The notes under the pieces were generated by a model that was not told the origin of the DNA, did not search any database, and saw only the letters and a list, made by a program, of their open reading frames with translations. From contig CAKTFI010000063.1 in the NCBI GenBank assembly GCA_934555865.1, forward strand, positions 1 through 6,291: 6,291 nt of DNA, given 5' to 3'. Below, in pieces: positions 1 through 5,373 of the stretch. Source of the DNA: an uncultured Christensenellaceae bacterium (GTDB lineage: Bacteria > Bacillota > Clostridia > Christensenellales > Christensenellaceae). The position numbers were made by a program, and so were the translations under genes. The stretch's first letter is position 1, and every line of letters begins with the position of its first letter.

Positions 1-2
1 TT

Positions 3-131
3 TTATATCAAATAGAGAACAAAGAATATAAAAATAAAAAGGAATTAAGAATATTAACTAAAGAATTAAAAGCAATAGAACCTGAATTACAAAAAATAAT
101 AGAGGAAAATGACATACTACTAAATCTATGA
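3..131 (+). CDS. C-terminal fragment of an AT-rich gene, function unknown
   Basis: An open frame enters from the left edge and ends at TGA 129-131, giving 42 residues. They are rich in Lys, Glu, Ile and Leu, with a helical, probably coiled-coil pattern near the end (KELKAIEPELQKIIEEN). The other two + frames are stopped within the first 30 bases. I do not recognise the family. The base composition (about one fifth G+C, with AAA, ATA, TTA and GAA codons) is unlike every other gene here, so this is probably the end of a gene from an acquired element or from a different genome. No terminator is visible after the stop. It could also be chance open sequence in AT-rich DNA, though the even, hydrophilic helical composition argues for real coding. 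Confidence 0.5.
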   Translation, partial: LYQIENKEYKNKKELRILTKELKAIEPELQKIIEENDILLNL

Positions 132-242
132 TACAATGAGTAGAAAGGAAAAAAATTATGAACAAACCGGGTTGTTCGGAAAGTGCGGTTGTCCGTGCCC
201 GCTGCAAGCGGGCTTTGCCCTGCTGTGCCCTCTCCCGACGGG
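132..242. other. Composition junction and intergenic hairpin between convergent genes
   Basis: G+C jumps from about 21% to about 64% at position 160/161. Exactly at the step lies a near-palindrome, AACAAACC/GGGTTGTT (161-176, 7 of 8 pairs). A perfect 7-bp stem GCCCGCT/AGCGGGC with a 3-base loop follows at 197-213. The hairpin is 30 bases past the TetR stop on the - strand and could help end that transcript, but no T-run follows it directly; the first T-rich stretch in that direction is the AT-rich side of the junction (149-157). No gene is supported here. Confidence 0.4.
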
Positions 243-845
243 TCAGGCTTTGCTCGCCTCGCCCGCGGCGGGCTCCACCCCCAGCGCGAGCATGACCTGC
301 ATGACCTGCATGAGGTCGGCGACCTCCTCCTGCGAGAGGCTGGATGGCGCGTCGAGCAGCAGGCTGCCCATGCCATAGCTGAGGCTTGCCGCACAACGAT
401 CGATCGGCATGCGCGGCTGTGCGCCCTGTTCGACAAGAATACGCAAAATTTGCGCGACATAGGGGCAGAGGTGCGCCAGCACGCGTTCGCGCATTGCCCA
501 GCGTGCCGACATGTGCAGCCCGCCCGCGTATTGCGCACGGAACTGCTGCACCGAGATGCGCATATATTCAAACAAGTGCAGAAGTGCGCCCAGCGGGTCG
601 GCCGCCGCCCCGCGCGTCAGCTCTGCGGCTTCCTCTTCATACGGCGCGAACACCGCCTCCATCACCTCCAAAAACAGCGCCTGCTTGGAGGGATAGTAGT
701 AATAGAATGCGCCGACATCCGCCCCAACGCGGCGCATGATCGTGCGGATGCCCGTCGCGTCATATCCGTTTTCCAAAAAGACCTGCGTCCCGACCTGTAG
801 AATCCTCTGCTTGGTCCCGCCCTCGAACATCTGTTTGCGTGCCAT
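243..845 (-). CDS. TetR/AcrR-family transcriptional regulator, divergent from the LytTR operon
   Basis: A 200-residue protein of normal TetR length. The N-terminal DNA-binding domain (about residues 11-58) has the family pattern: TKQRILQVGTQVF, the GYDATGIRTIMRRVGADVGAFYYYYPSK helix-turn-helix split by a Gly turn, then ALFLEVM. The rest (60-200) is a helical ligand-binding and dimerisation domain with no recognisable ligand signature. TetR proteins are usually ligand-released repressors, often of a neighbouring divergent gene. Here that is the LytTR/cupin operon, and a palindrome sits on the shared promoters. I chose ATG 845 because it puts the HTH at the usual distance from the N-terminus, and AAGGGAG lies upstream, though 11 bases away. 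An in-frame ATG at 953 with AGGAG only 3 bases upstream would add 36 residues. That extension has A/T-rich third positions and rare ATA, AGA and TTA codons, unlike the gene body, so I treat it as leader. Confidence 0.9.
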   Translation of the reverse strand: MARKQMFEGGTKQRILQVGTQVFLENGYDATGIRTIMRRVGADVGAFYYYYPSKQALFLEVMEAVFAPYEEEAAELTRGAAADPLGALLHLFEYMRISVQQFRAQYAGGLHMSARWAMRERVLAHLCPYVAQILRILVEQGAQPRMPIDRCAASLSYGMGSLLLDAPSSLSQEEVADLMQVMQVMLALGVEPAAGEASKA

Positions 846-977
846 ATTCGAACTCGCTCCCTTTTCGGATCTTATACATAAGAAAATGCAGCGCTGACGA
901 CAATTTTGCCGCTCAATTCCGACGCATTCGGCAATTTTTTCTGTTTTCGACATTTTCTCCTAGAATTCGCTAAATTT

Positions 978-1006
978 AGTATATTGCTTTTTCCAAGAAT
1001 ATGCAA
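978..1006 (-). promoter_or_regulatory. Promoter for the leftward TetR gene
   Basis: Read on the - strand, TTGCAT (1006-1001) and TATACT (983-978) are separated by exactly 17 bases, a good sigma-70/sigma-A match. Transcription would start near 971. That gives a leader of about 125 bases to ATG 845, or about 18 bases to the alternative ATG 953. It overlaps almost completely the rightward promoter on the other strand. Confidence 0.6.
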
Positions 1007-1008
1007 TA
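982..1008. promoter_or_regulatory. Imperfect palindrome over both divergent promoters, candidate operator
   Basis: The left arm TATTGCTTTTT (982-992) and right arm AATATGCAATA (998-1008) match as inverted repeats at 9 of 11 positions, including a perfect outer TATTGC/GCAATA, with a 5-base centre CCAAG. It spans the region from the -35 to the -10 of both promoters, so a dimer or pair of dimers bound here would block both. The adjacent TetR is the obvious candidate. Part of the symmetry follows from the promoters being mirror images, so it may not be an operator. A separate 10-bp palindrome CTAAATTTAG lies at 970-979. Confidence 0.45.
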
Positions 1009-1012
1009 GAAT
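984..1012 (+). promoter_or_regulatory. Promoter for the LytTR/cupin operon
   Basis: TTGCTT (984-989) and TAGAAT (1007-1012) are separated by 17 bases. A start near 1019 would leave a leader of about 45 bases before the ATG at 1064. The -35 and -10 boxes lie on top of the -10 and -35 boxes of the opposing promoter, so the two promoters should compete for RNA polymerase. Confidence 0.55.
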
Positions 1013-1063
1013 TAAACATATCACTTGTTTTTTTAATAAAACGCCGGTTCGGAGGGTTTTTTT

Positions 1064-1849
1064 ATGTCGAATCTCAGCCTTGTAGAACGCTCTTCGGAAA
1101 TTTTAACCAAATACTATGAAAACGACATTCAACCGTTTCTCGATGCGATGCATCCCGAAATCCTCTGGATCGGTCCGGCGGAAAACCAGATCTTCCGCGG
1201 CAAGGCCCGCCTGGAGGCGGCGTTCCGCGCCGAGCAGAACACGCTGCATTTCGAGCTGCACGACCTCGTGATCCTGCCGGTGGAGACGGGCAGCCCGCGC
1301 GCAGTGGAGGTGATCCTCCTCTTTCGGGTGGACACCTTTTGGCCGGACGGTACGACCAATCAGGTCAAGCAGCGCATCCAACTCACCTGGGTGCAGGCGG
1401 GCGGGCAAATGTATATCCGCGTGTGCCACATCTCCAACGCGATCATCTATGACATGCGCGACGGGATCTACCCGCTCAACTATTCCGACCGGTATCAGAC
1501 GCAGATCCTGGCCGGGCAGCAGCGCGCGCCGCGCCTCGTCATCAAGGGAGCGCACAAATCCACGCTCTGCCTCAGTTGGGAGGAGATCCTCTATATCGAG
1601 ACCTTCGAGACGCATTCGCTCATCCACACGATGGACGACACCTATGAGGCATTGCCGAGCCTCCGGCAGATTGAGCAGATGAGCAATGGGTTTTTGATGC
1701 GCTGCCACAAGAGCTTTCTGTTCAATCCGCACCATGTGCAGGAGATTGCTCGGTTTTACCTGCGCATGCCGGACGGTTCGCGCCTGCCGATCCCTGAAAA
1801 GAAGTACACGGCACTCAAGGCGGCGATCATCCAGTTCCACAGCCAGTAA
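1064..1849 (+). CDS. LytTR DNA-binding regulator with N-terminal NTF2/SnoaL-like domain
   Basis: A 261-residue protein with two domains. Residues about 7-135 resemble the NTF2/SnoaL-like cone fold: ILTKYYENDIQPFLDAMHPEI at the start, a central FRGKARLEAAF segment, then alternating beta strands ending IRVCHISNAI. Residues about 157-258 are a LytTR DNA-binding domain, recognised by EEILYIET (173-180), FLMRCHKSFLFNPHHVQEI (210-228) and LPIPEKKYTALKAAI (241-255). LytTR domains bind promoter direct repeats and are usually joined to a CheY-like receiver. There is no receiver and no phosphoacceptor here, so the N-terminal fold may sense a small molecule (inference). GGAGGG at 1051-1056 lies 7 bases before the ATG, which supports this start. 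The cupin gene follows after 32 bases, probably in the same transcript. There is no transmembrane segment, so it should be cytoplasmic. Confidence 0.85.
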   Translation: MSNLSLVERSSEILTKYYENDIQPFLDAMHPEILWIGPAENQIFRGKARLEAAFRAEQNTLHFELHDLVILPVETGSPRAVEVILLFRVDTFWPDGTTNQVKQRIQLTWVQAGGQMYIRVCHISNAIIYDMRDGIYPLNYSDRYQTQILAGQQRAPRLVIKGAHKSTLCLSWEEILYIETFETHSLIHTMDDTYEALPSLRQIEQMSNGFLMRCHKSFLFNPHHVQEIARFYLRMPDGSRLPIPEKKYTALKAAIIQFHSQ

Positions 1850-1881
1850 TTTTCCCTTTCAGGGTTTTTTTAGGAGGAAAT

Positions 1882-2199
1882 ATGACACAGGATATTCGAC
1901 AACTCAACCGACTTACGCAACAGTACCCCTACGAACCGGGGAAGGCCGTCCGGCAGCCGCTGGCACACAGCGCGTCGCTGTCGATCTCGCTGTACGCTAT
2001 CTGGCGGGGAAGCGCCAGCGCGCCGTGCACCGCAGAGGGCGAAGCGCTCGCGATCTGCCTCGAAGGGGCGGCCGAGGCGCAGAGGGAGGTGCAGATGCTC
2101 CCACTCTGTGCTGGACAGTGCTTGCCGCTGCCCGCCGGAAGCCGCTTCTCCTTTCGCGGAAAGGAGAATTGCAAGCTGCTGCTCATCGTCGCCGAGTAA
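1882..2199 (+). CDS. Small cupin-fold protein lacking metal-binding histidines
   Basis: A 105-residue single-domain cupin. It follows the layout of the short bacterial cupins I know: YEPGKAV near residue 16, a strand SLSISLYAIW, a GEALAICLEGAAEA strand pair (53-66), then LCAGQCLPLPAGSRFSF (75-91) and a final CKLLLIVAE strand. In typical relatives the segment after the first strand carries HTA and the PAG segment carries a His; here these read CTA (Cys49) and PAGSRFSF. The usual histidine metal ligands are therefore absent and enzymatic activity is unlikely. A ligand-binding or partner role is more likely (inference). The start is set by AGGAGG at 1872-1877, 4 bases upstream. It is cotranscribed with the LytTR gene (32-base gap) and could supply or modify its signal. 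A terminator follows 20 bases after the stop. Confidence 0.75.
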   Translation: MTQDIRQLNRLTQQYPYEPGKAVRQPLAHSASLSISLYAIWRGSASAPCTAEGEALAICLEGAAEAQREVQMLPLCAGQCLPLPAGSRFSFRGKENCKLLLIVAE

Positions 2200-2218
2200 G
2201 CGCGGCGGCGTACAAATG

Positions 2219-2252
2219 CAGTCGGGAGCGTTCCTTTGCCCGGCTGTCTTTT
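2219..2252 (+). terminator. Intrinsic terminator of the LytTR/cupin operon
   Basis: CAGTCGGG (2219-2226) pairs with CCCGGCTG (2239-2246), 8 bp with one G-U, around a 12-base loop. TCTTTT (2247-2252) follows directly. It lies 20 bases past the cupin stop. Confidence 0.65.
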
Positions 2253-2274
2253 GCTGTCGAATCCTCCTGTGCAC

Positions 2275-2304
2275 AAAAAATCCCCGGCCTATACGGCCGG
2301 GGAT
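2275..2304 (-). terminator. Strong terminator of the TetR/surface-protein operon, possibly bidirectional
   Basis: A perfect 10-bp stem ATCCCCGGCC/GGCCGGGGAT (2280-2289 and 2295-2304) has a 5-base loop. On the - strand it runs straight into a T-run (the A-run 2275-2280), 48 bases past the surface-protein stop. On the + strand CTTTGCTTT follows, so it can also back up the left operon. It separates two convergent operons. Confidence 0.88.
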
Positions 2305-2352
2305 CTTTGCTTTCCTTCCTATTCTAACGGATTTTCCGAGATATTCCCTCTG

Positions 2353-4149
2353 TCAGGCGCAGCGGCGCCGAAGCCCCAGGGCGCAGAGCGCGCCCAGCAG
2401 GAGCAACCCCATGTAGCAGAGAAGCGCACTGCCCTCCCCCGTCGCCGGGACTTCCGGCTTTGCGGGCGGCGTGGGCAATGCCTCCCATGCGGCATAGAGC
2501 GTGAATTCCAGGGCGTCCGCCGGGAGCTGCGCCTCCGCCCCCGCGGCGAGCTGCACCTTGTCCCCCGTCGCGGGGTCCAGATAGTACCAGCCCGCAAAGA
2601 CATGGCCCGCCCGCACGAGGCCGCCCGTGTTTTCCGCCGCCGTAAAGGCTGCGCCCAGCGCATATGCGGTGTCGTCCGTGGGCACAGTGCCCGCGTCCGC
2701 GCCGTTCGCATCATAGGTGATGTGCGCGAGCGGTTCCCAGATCGCCGTGAGGCGGATCTCTAAAAGCGCCTCCCCCGCTTCGAGCGAGGCATAGGTCGCA
2801 TCCCGCGCGACCGGTTGACCCTGATAGCTCCACCCGGCGAAGCGGTACCCCGCGCGCGTCGGGTCGGCCACGCCCGCCAGCACGGCGTCGTGGAGCCCCA
2901 CGCCCGTGCGCGGCGCGACCTCTGTCCCGCCTGCGGTGTCAAAGGACACCGTGCCCGTGCGTTCCCGCCAGACGGGATAGAGCGTCACCGTGAGGTTTTT
3001 GGGCAGGCTGCCCTCCGCCGCATAGCGGAGCTTGCCGCCGTCCTCGAGCGACCAACCGGCGATCACATAGTCCTTGCGCGCAAAGATCTGCCCGGCGGCC
3101 GGGCCTTCCTCGTTGCGCGCGCGCGTCACCTGCACCGCCTGCTGCCCCGCGTCCGCGAGGGAGCCCGGTTCATAGGTGACGACCGTGGAGCCGTATACGC
3201 TGATGTTCGTCTTGGTGTTGAAGGCCTTGAACTTGGCGTCGCCATAGTATTTGATGCGCAGCTTATAATCCCCGGCGGGCAGGGTCGTCGTGAACCGCAG
3301 ATACGGTTCCCGCACCGTCAGGCGGATGCGCGGCGTCGCCTGTCCCGCGCCGTTTTCAAACCAGACCTCGGCCTTGCCCGTGATGCCCTTCGCCAAGGTC
3401 GCCCGGCCACTGTAGCACAGGCGGATTTCAAAGCTATGCGACCCGGCGTCAAACCCGACATCGCTGACGCGCGGCGCGGGGTCCACCTTTTCGGTCGGCG
3501 TGACGCCCTCTGCGACCGCCCACACGGGGTACAGCGTCGCCGAAAGGTTTTGCGGGAAGGACGCGCCCACGGCATAGTCCGCGTCGCCGCCGTCCTCAAA
3601 CGACCAGCCGGAGAGCGTGTAGTTCTTGCGCGTGAACAATGCGCCCGCGACCGCATATGCCTCGCCCGCCGCAGCGGTCTGCCGCACCGCCTGCTGCCCC
3701 TTGTCGGCCAGGAAGCCGGGAGCGTAGGTGATGACGGCGTCCCCCGTCACCCTGACCTGTTCAAGCTCTACATAACAGGGCCGGAAGTTCTCGTCGCCGG
3801 AGTATTCCAGGTGATAGAGATACTCCCCCGCCGGGAGGTTGACCGTGAAGGCAAACTTTCCGTCCGCGACCGGCACGGTGTCGGTATGCACCGTCTGCTT
3901 TTTCGCATTGGTGACTGTGATCGTCACTTCGCCCGAAGCGTTCGCCGCCCTGCTTGTCGAGCCGCCCACCGAAAAGACGACATGATAGGCATGGTCGACC
4001 CCGCTTTGGAGCGAGCCGAGCACCTCGCCGGCGTCCCAGCGCCAGGCCACGAGCGGGCGTGTTTCCTCGCCCTCGGCCAGCGCCGTCATGGGCAGCAGGC
4101 AGCACAGCGCCAGCAGGAGCGCCCACAGGCGCACATTCCGTTTTCTCAT
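2353..4149 (-). CDS. Secreted InlB-type repeat surface protein with sortase-like sorting signal
   Basis: A 598-residue extracellular protein. Residues 1-25 are a signal peptide: basic MRKRNVR, a Leu-rich core, and ALA before Glu26 as the likely signal peptidase I site. Then come two copies of a ~158-residue unit (53-210 and 238-394). Each has a beta-sandwich-like part (LPAGEY and LPAGDY, then YSGDENF and YYGDAKF) and an InlB/Listeria-Bacteroides-type repeat (GWSFEDGG and GWSLEDGG, closing in TLYPVW). Two more diverged InlB-type repeats follow: 398-471, with VSFDTAGGTE and GYRFAGWSY, and 475-556, with ITYDANGADAG and HVFAGWYY. A Pro-rich linker leads to VPATG (567-571), a hydrophobic stretch and RRRCA, a sorting signal with Val for Leu. 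The family mostly mediates adhesion or cell-surface scaffolding; no enzyme motif is visible. GGAGGG lies 5 bases before the ATG, inside the end of the TetR gene. Confidence 0.88.
   Translation of the reverse strand: MRKRNVRLWALLLALCCLLPMTALAEGEETRPLVAWRWDAGEVLGSLQSGVDHAYHVVFSVGGSTSRAANASGEVTITVTNAKKQTVHTDTVPVADGKFAFTVNLPAGEYLYHLEYSGDENFRPCYVELEQVRVTGDAVITYAPGFLADKGQQAVRQTAAAGEAYAVAGALFTRKNYTLSGWSFEDGGDADYAVGASFPQNLSATLYPVWAVAEGVTPTEKVDPAPRVSDVGFDAGSHSFEIRLCYSGRATLAKGITGKAEVWFENGAGQATPRIRLTVREPYLRFTTTLPAGDYKLRIKYYGDAKFKAFNTKTNISVYGSTVVTYEPGSLADAGQQAVQVTRARNEEGPAAGQIFARKDYVIAGWSLEDGGKLRYAAEGSLPKNLTVTLYPVWRERTGTVSFDTAGGTEVAPRTGVGLHDAVLAGVADPTRAGYRFAGWSYQGQPVARDATYASLEAGEALLEIRLTAIWEPLAHITYDANGADAGTVPTDDTAYALGAAFTAAENTGGLVRAGHVFAGWYYLDPATGDKVQLAAGAEAQLPADALEFTLYAAWEALPTPPAKPEVPATGEGSALLCYMGLLLLGALCALGLRRRCA
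2968..3993 (-). repeat. Tandem duplication inside the surface-protein gene
   Basis: Residues 53-210 and 238-394 are diverged copies offset by 184-185 residues. Paired landmarks are LPAGEY 105 and LPAGDY 290, VITYAPG 139 and VVTYEPG 323, LADKGQQAV 147 and LADAGQQAV 331, GWSFEDGG 181 and GWSLEDGG 365, and TLYPVW 205 and 389. The repeat-domain halves are conserved and the first halves much less so, so the duplication is old. Confidence 0.85.
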
Positions 4150-4877
4150 ACATTCCCTCCTATTTCCGGGGGTGTGTTCCCCGCTTGTTCCGCTCCGTCG
4201 AGCGTAAAGTCGAATTTCATGGCCAGGCGGGCGAACAGCCGCTGCATGACCTCCATCGCCAGCGCGCGCATATCCATCGCGGCGATGTGCGCCTGCGCCC
4301 GCGCCTGTTCCGCCGCCGGGACGCCGTATGCGCCGAGACTCAATTGCAGAAAGCGCGCCAGCTTGCGTTCCAGCGGGAAATAGATGGTGCAGGGCTGCGC
4401 CATGTACCCGCGCATGATGCCGGCCGAGCCGAGCTCCATTTCATAGAAATCGCTGAGCCGTGCGCCCGGGTGATAGGGCGCGAAGATGCGCGAGAGCTCC
4501 TCCGCCGTATAGGTGTGGATGCGTTCCAGCGCCGCCGAGCTGGTATATGCCTCGAGGTAGATGTCGCGCAGGTTTTCGTCCAGCTCGGTCAAGGTGAGCT
4601 GCAGGCAGGTCTCGACCGCATAGACGAGGATGGGGTCCTCCTCCCGCCGTTCCGCCCCGCGCGCCGCCGCGAACTGCCCGGCGAACATGGCATCGATGAG
4701 TTCGCCGAGCACGCCCTCCTTGGCGCGGAACAGGTTTTGAAAGGTGCTGGCCGAGACCTCCGCCGCGCGCAGGATCTCCGCCACCGTCGTTTTGTGGTAT
4801 CCCTTTTGCAAAAACAGCCGGACACAGGCGCGCAGGATGCGCTGCCGTGCCTGCTCACTCGCCTGTGTGTGCGCCAT
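4146..4877 (-). CDS. TetR-family regulator, first gene of the surface-protein operon
   Basis: A 243-residue protein. Residues about 11-60 form the TetR helix-turn-helix: RQRILRACVRLFLQKGYHKTT, then VAEILRAAEVSASTFQNLFRAKEGVLGEL. The remainder is helical, with aromatic and Met-rich segments (DFYEMELGSAGIMRGYMAQP, 143-162) typical of a ligand pocket; the ligand is unknown. It probably represses its own operon through the palindrome in front of it. ATG 4877 is chosen because AAAGGAGGG lies 4 bases upstream and the protein then starts just before the HTH. The open frame continues further upstream, but only through the promoter and GC-rich noncoding DNA. Its TGA (4148-4146) overlaps the next ATG (4149-4147) as ATGA, so the surface protein is probably translationally coupled. 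Its last ~10 codons also contain the ribosome binding site for that gene. Confidence 0.9.
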   Translation of the reverse strand: MAHTQASEQARQRILRACVRLFLQKGYHKTTVAEILRAAEVSASTFQNLFRAKEGVLGELIDAMFAGQFAAARGAERREEDPILVYAVETCLQLTLTELDENLRDIYLEAYTSSAALERIHTYTAEELSRIFAPYHPGARLSDFYEMELGSAGIMRGYMAQPCTIYFPLERKLARFLQLSLGAYGVPAAEQARAQAHIAAMDMRALAMEVMQRLFARLAMKFDFTLDGAEQAGNTPPEIGGNV

Positions 4878-4898
4878 GAGCCCTCCTTTGCGGAAACA

Positions 4899-4914
4899 TT
4901 GGTATATATACCAA
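4899..4914. promoter_or_regulatory. Perfect 16-bp palindrome, candidate TetR operator
   Basis: TTGGTATATATACCAA is a perfect inverted repeat. It begins at the last base of the -10 box of the TetR promoter and covers the expected transcription start near 4907, 21 bases before the gene. Size, symmetry and place are typical of a TetR autoregulatory operator. Binding by this TetR is inferred. I see no second copy elsewhere in the window. Confidence 0.72.
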
Positions 4915-4942
4915 GTATAGCACACTTTTCCAAAATTGCCAG
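4914..4942 (-). promoter_or_regulatory. Promoter of the TetR/surface-protein operon
   Basis: On the - strand, CTGGCA (4942-4937) and TATACT (4919-4914) are 17 bases apart. The -10 is preceded by TGC, making an extended TGnTATACT box. A/T tracts lie a little upstream (4953-4970). It would drive both - strand genes, with a leader of about 30 bases. Confidence 0.7.
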
Positions 4943-4962
4943 CCCCACAGGCAAAAAAGTGT

Positions 4963-4996
4963 AAAAAAAAGACGCCGCGGCCAAGGGCGCACGGCG
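4963..4996 (-). terminator. Leftward intrinsic terminator without an identified gene
   Basis: On the - strand, CGCCGTG (4996-4990) pairs with CGCGGCG (4979-4973), 7 bp with one G-U, around a 10-base loop. TC and then eight T (4970-4963) follow. It lies upstream of the TetR promoter and faces the same way, so it may insulate that operon from leftward transcripts or end a noncoding RNA coming from 5000-5311. Chance pairing in GC-rich DNA next to a T-run is possible. Confidence 0.5.
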
Positions 4997-5311
4997 AGGG
5001 GGCGGAAGTCCGCAGGATATGCATGATAACGGATAACAGCCGGGACAGAGAAACCTCCCCGCAAAGCCCCGGCAAGGGCGAAGGACGGCAGGCGGCACAG
5101 CGGGAACACAAAGCGCCCGCGGCAGGCGGCAGAGAGGCCACGCAAGGCGGCAGGACTCGGAGCATCGGCTGCCATCCGGGCAGCAAATGTGGGCGGCAGA
5201 ACCGTCACGCCCCGAAGCAGAGGGTTTCCCAAAGCACACTAGCCGCGTGCTGGGCGGCGGCCTTCCGGGCGAGGTGCGGGGGATGCGCGCATTGCTCTTG
5301 CCGGATCCACC
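4997..5311. other. GC-rich region without a supported gene
   Basis: These 315 bases have open frames on both strands, but none with a ribosome binding site, a recognisable protein or sensible composition (Arg, Pro, Cys and Ala-rich readings). The + strand is purine-rich and carries four copies of GGCGGCA (5091, 5125, 5146, 5192) at irregular spacing. Visible stems are GCTGCC/GGCAGC with a 5-base loop (5168-5184) and GCCGGG/CCCGGC (5039-5044 with 5068-5073). On the - strand, GGGCG and ACGG near 5212 could pair with CCGT and CGCCC just before the terminator, closing a rod of about 225 bases. I could not match it to tmRNA, RNase P RNA, SRP RNA, 6S RNA or a riboswitch. Confidence 0.4.
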
Positions 5312-5340
5312 TTGCAGAGTGGAGAAAAATCTGGTAAAAT
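5312..5340 (+). promoter_or_regulatory. Promoter of the DegV-family gene
   Basis: TTGCAG (5312-5317) and TAAAAT (5335-5340) are 17 bases apart, and TGG directly before the -10 makes it an extended -10. A start near 5347 gives a leader of about 27 bases. Confidence 0.7.
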
Positions 5341-5373
5341 GATTGAAATTTTTATACAAAGAGGCATTATTCT

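Noticed and set aside
158..295. A 45-codon + frame (MNKPGCSES...) with AGGA 9 bases upstream of its ATG
   Set aside because: It crosses the composition junction, reads as an Arg/Cys/Pro/Ala-rich chance peptide, and runs antisense into the end of the well-supported TetR gene. The ribosome-binding-like bases are simply part of the AT-rich side. It could be the start of an AT-rich gene cut at the junction, but this cannot be shown.
1854..1871. CCCT/AGGG stem followed by seven T between the LytTR and cupin genes, as an attenuator
   Set aside because: The stem is only 4 bp with a 3-base loop, too weak to terminate, and it is directly followed by the cupin ribosome binding site.
2815..4383. 522-codon + frame opposite the surface-protein gene
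   Set aside because: It is a mirror frame of a GC-rich gene. It has Arg/His/Ala-rich composition, no ribosome binding site and no known domain, while the - strand frame has a signal peptide, repeats and a sorting signal.
5032..5105. Resemblance of the + strand (GAAACC ... GCAAAGCC ... CGG) to a type I cyclic-di-GMP riboswitch
   Set aside because: Only five bases separate the AAACC and GCAAAGCC parts, so the required first hairpin is missing. The region also lies upstream of the degV promoter and could not be in its leader.
5091..5198. Four GGCGGCA words as a CRISPR-like or tandem repeat array
   Set aside because: The units are only 7 bases and the spacings (34, 21, 46) are irregular; this fits GC-rich low-complexity sequence better than an array.
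4936..5337. 133-codon + frame through the GC-rich intergenic region
   Set aside because: It has no ribosome binding site, its start lies inside the TetR promoter, its product is a low-complexity Arg/Gly/Ala/Lys mixture, and it ends within the degV promoter.
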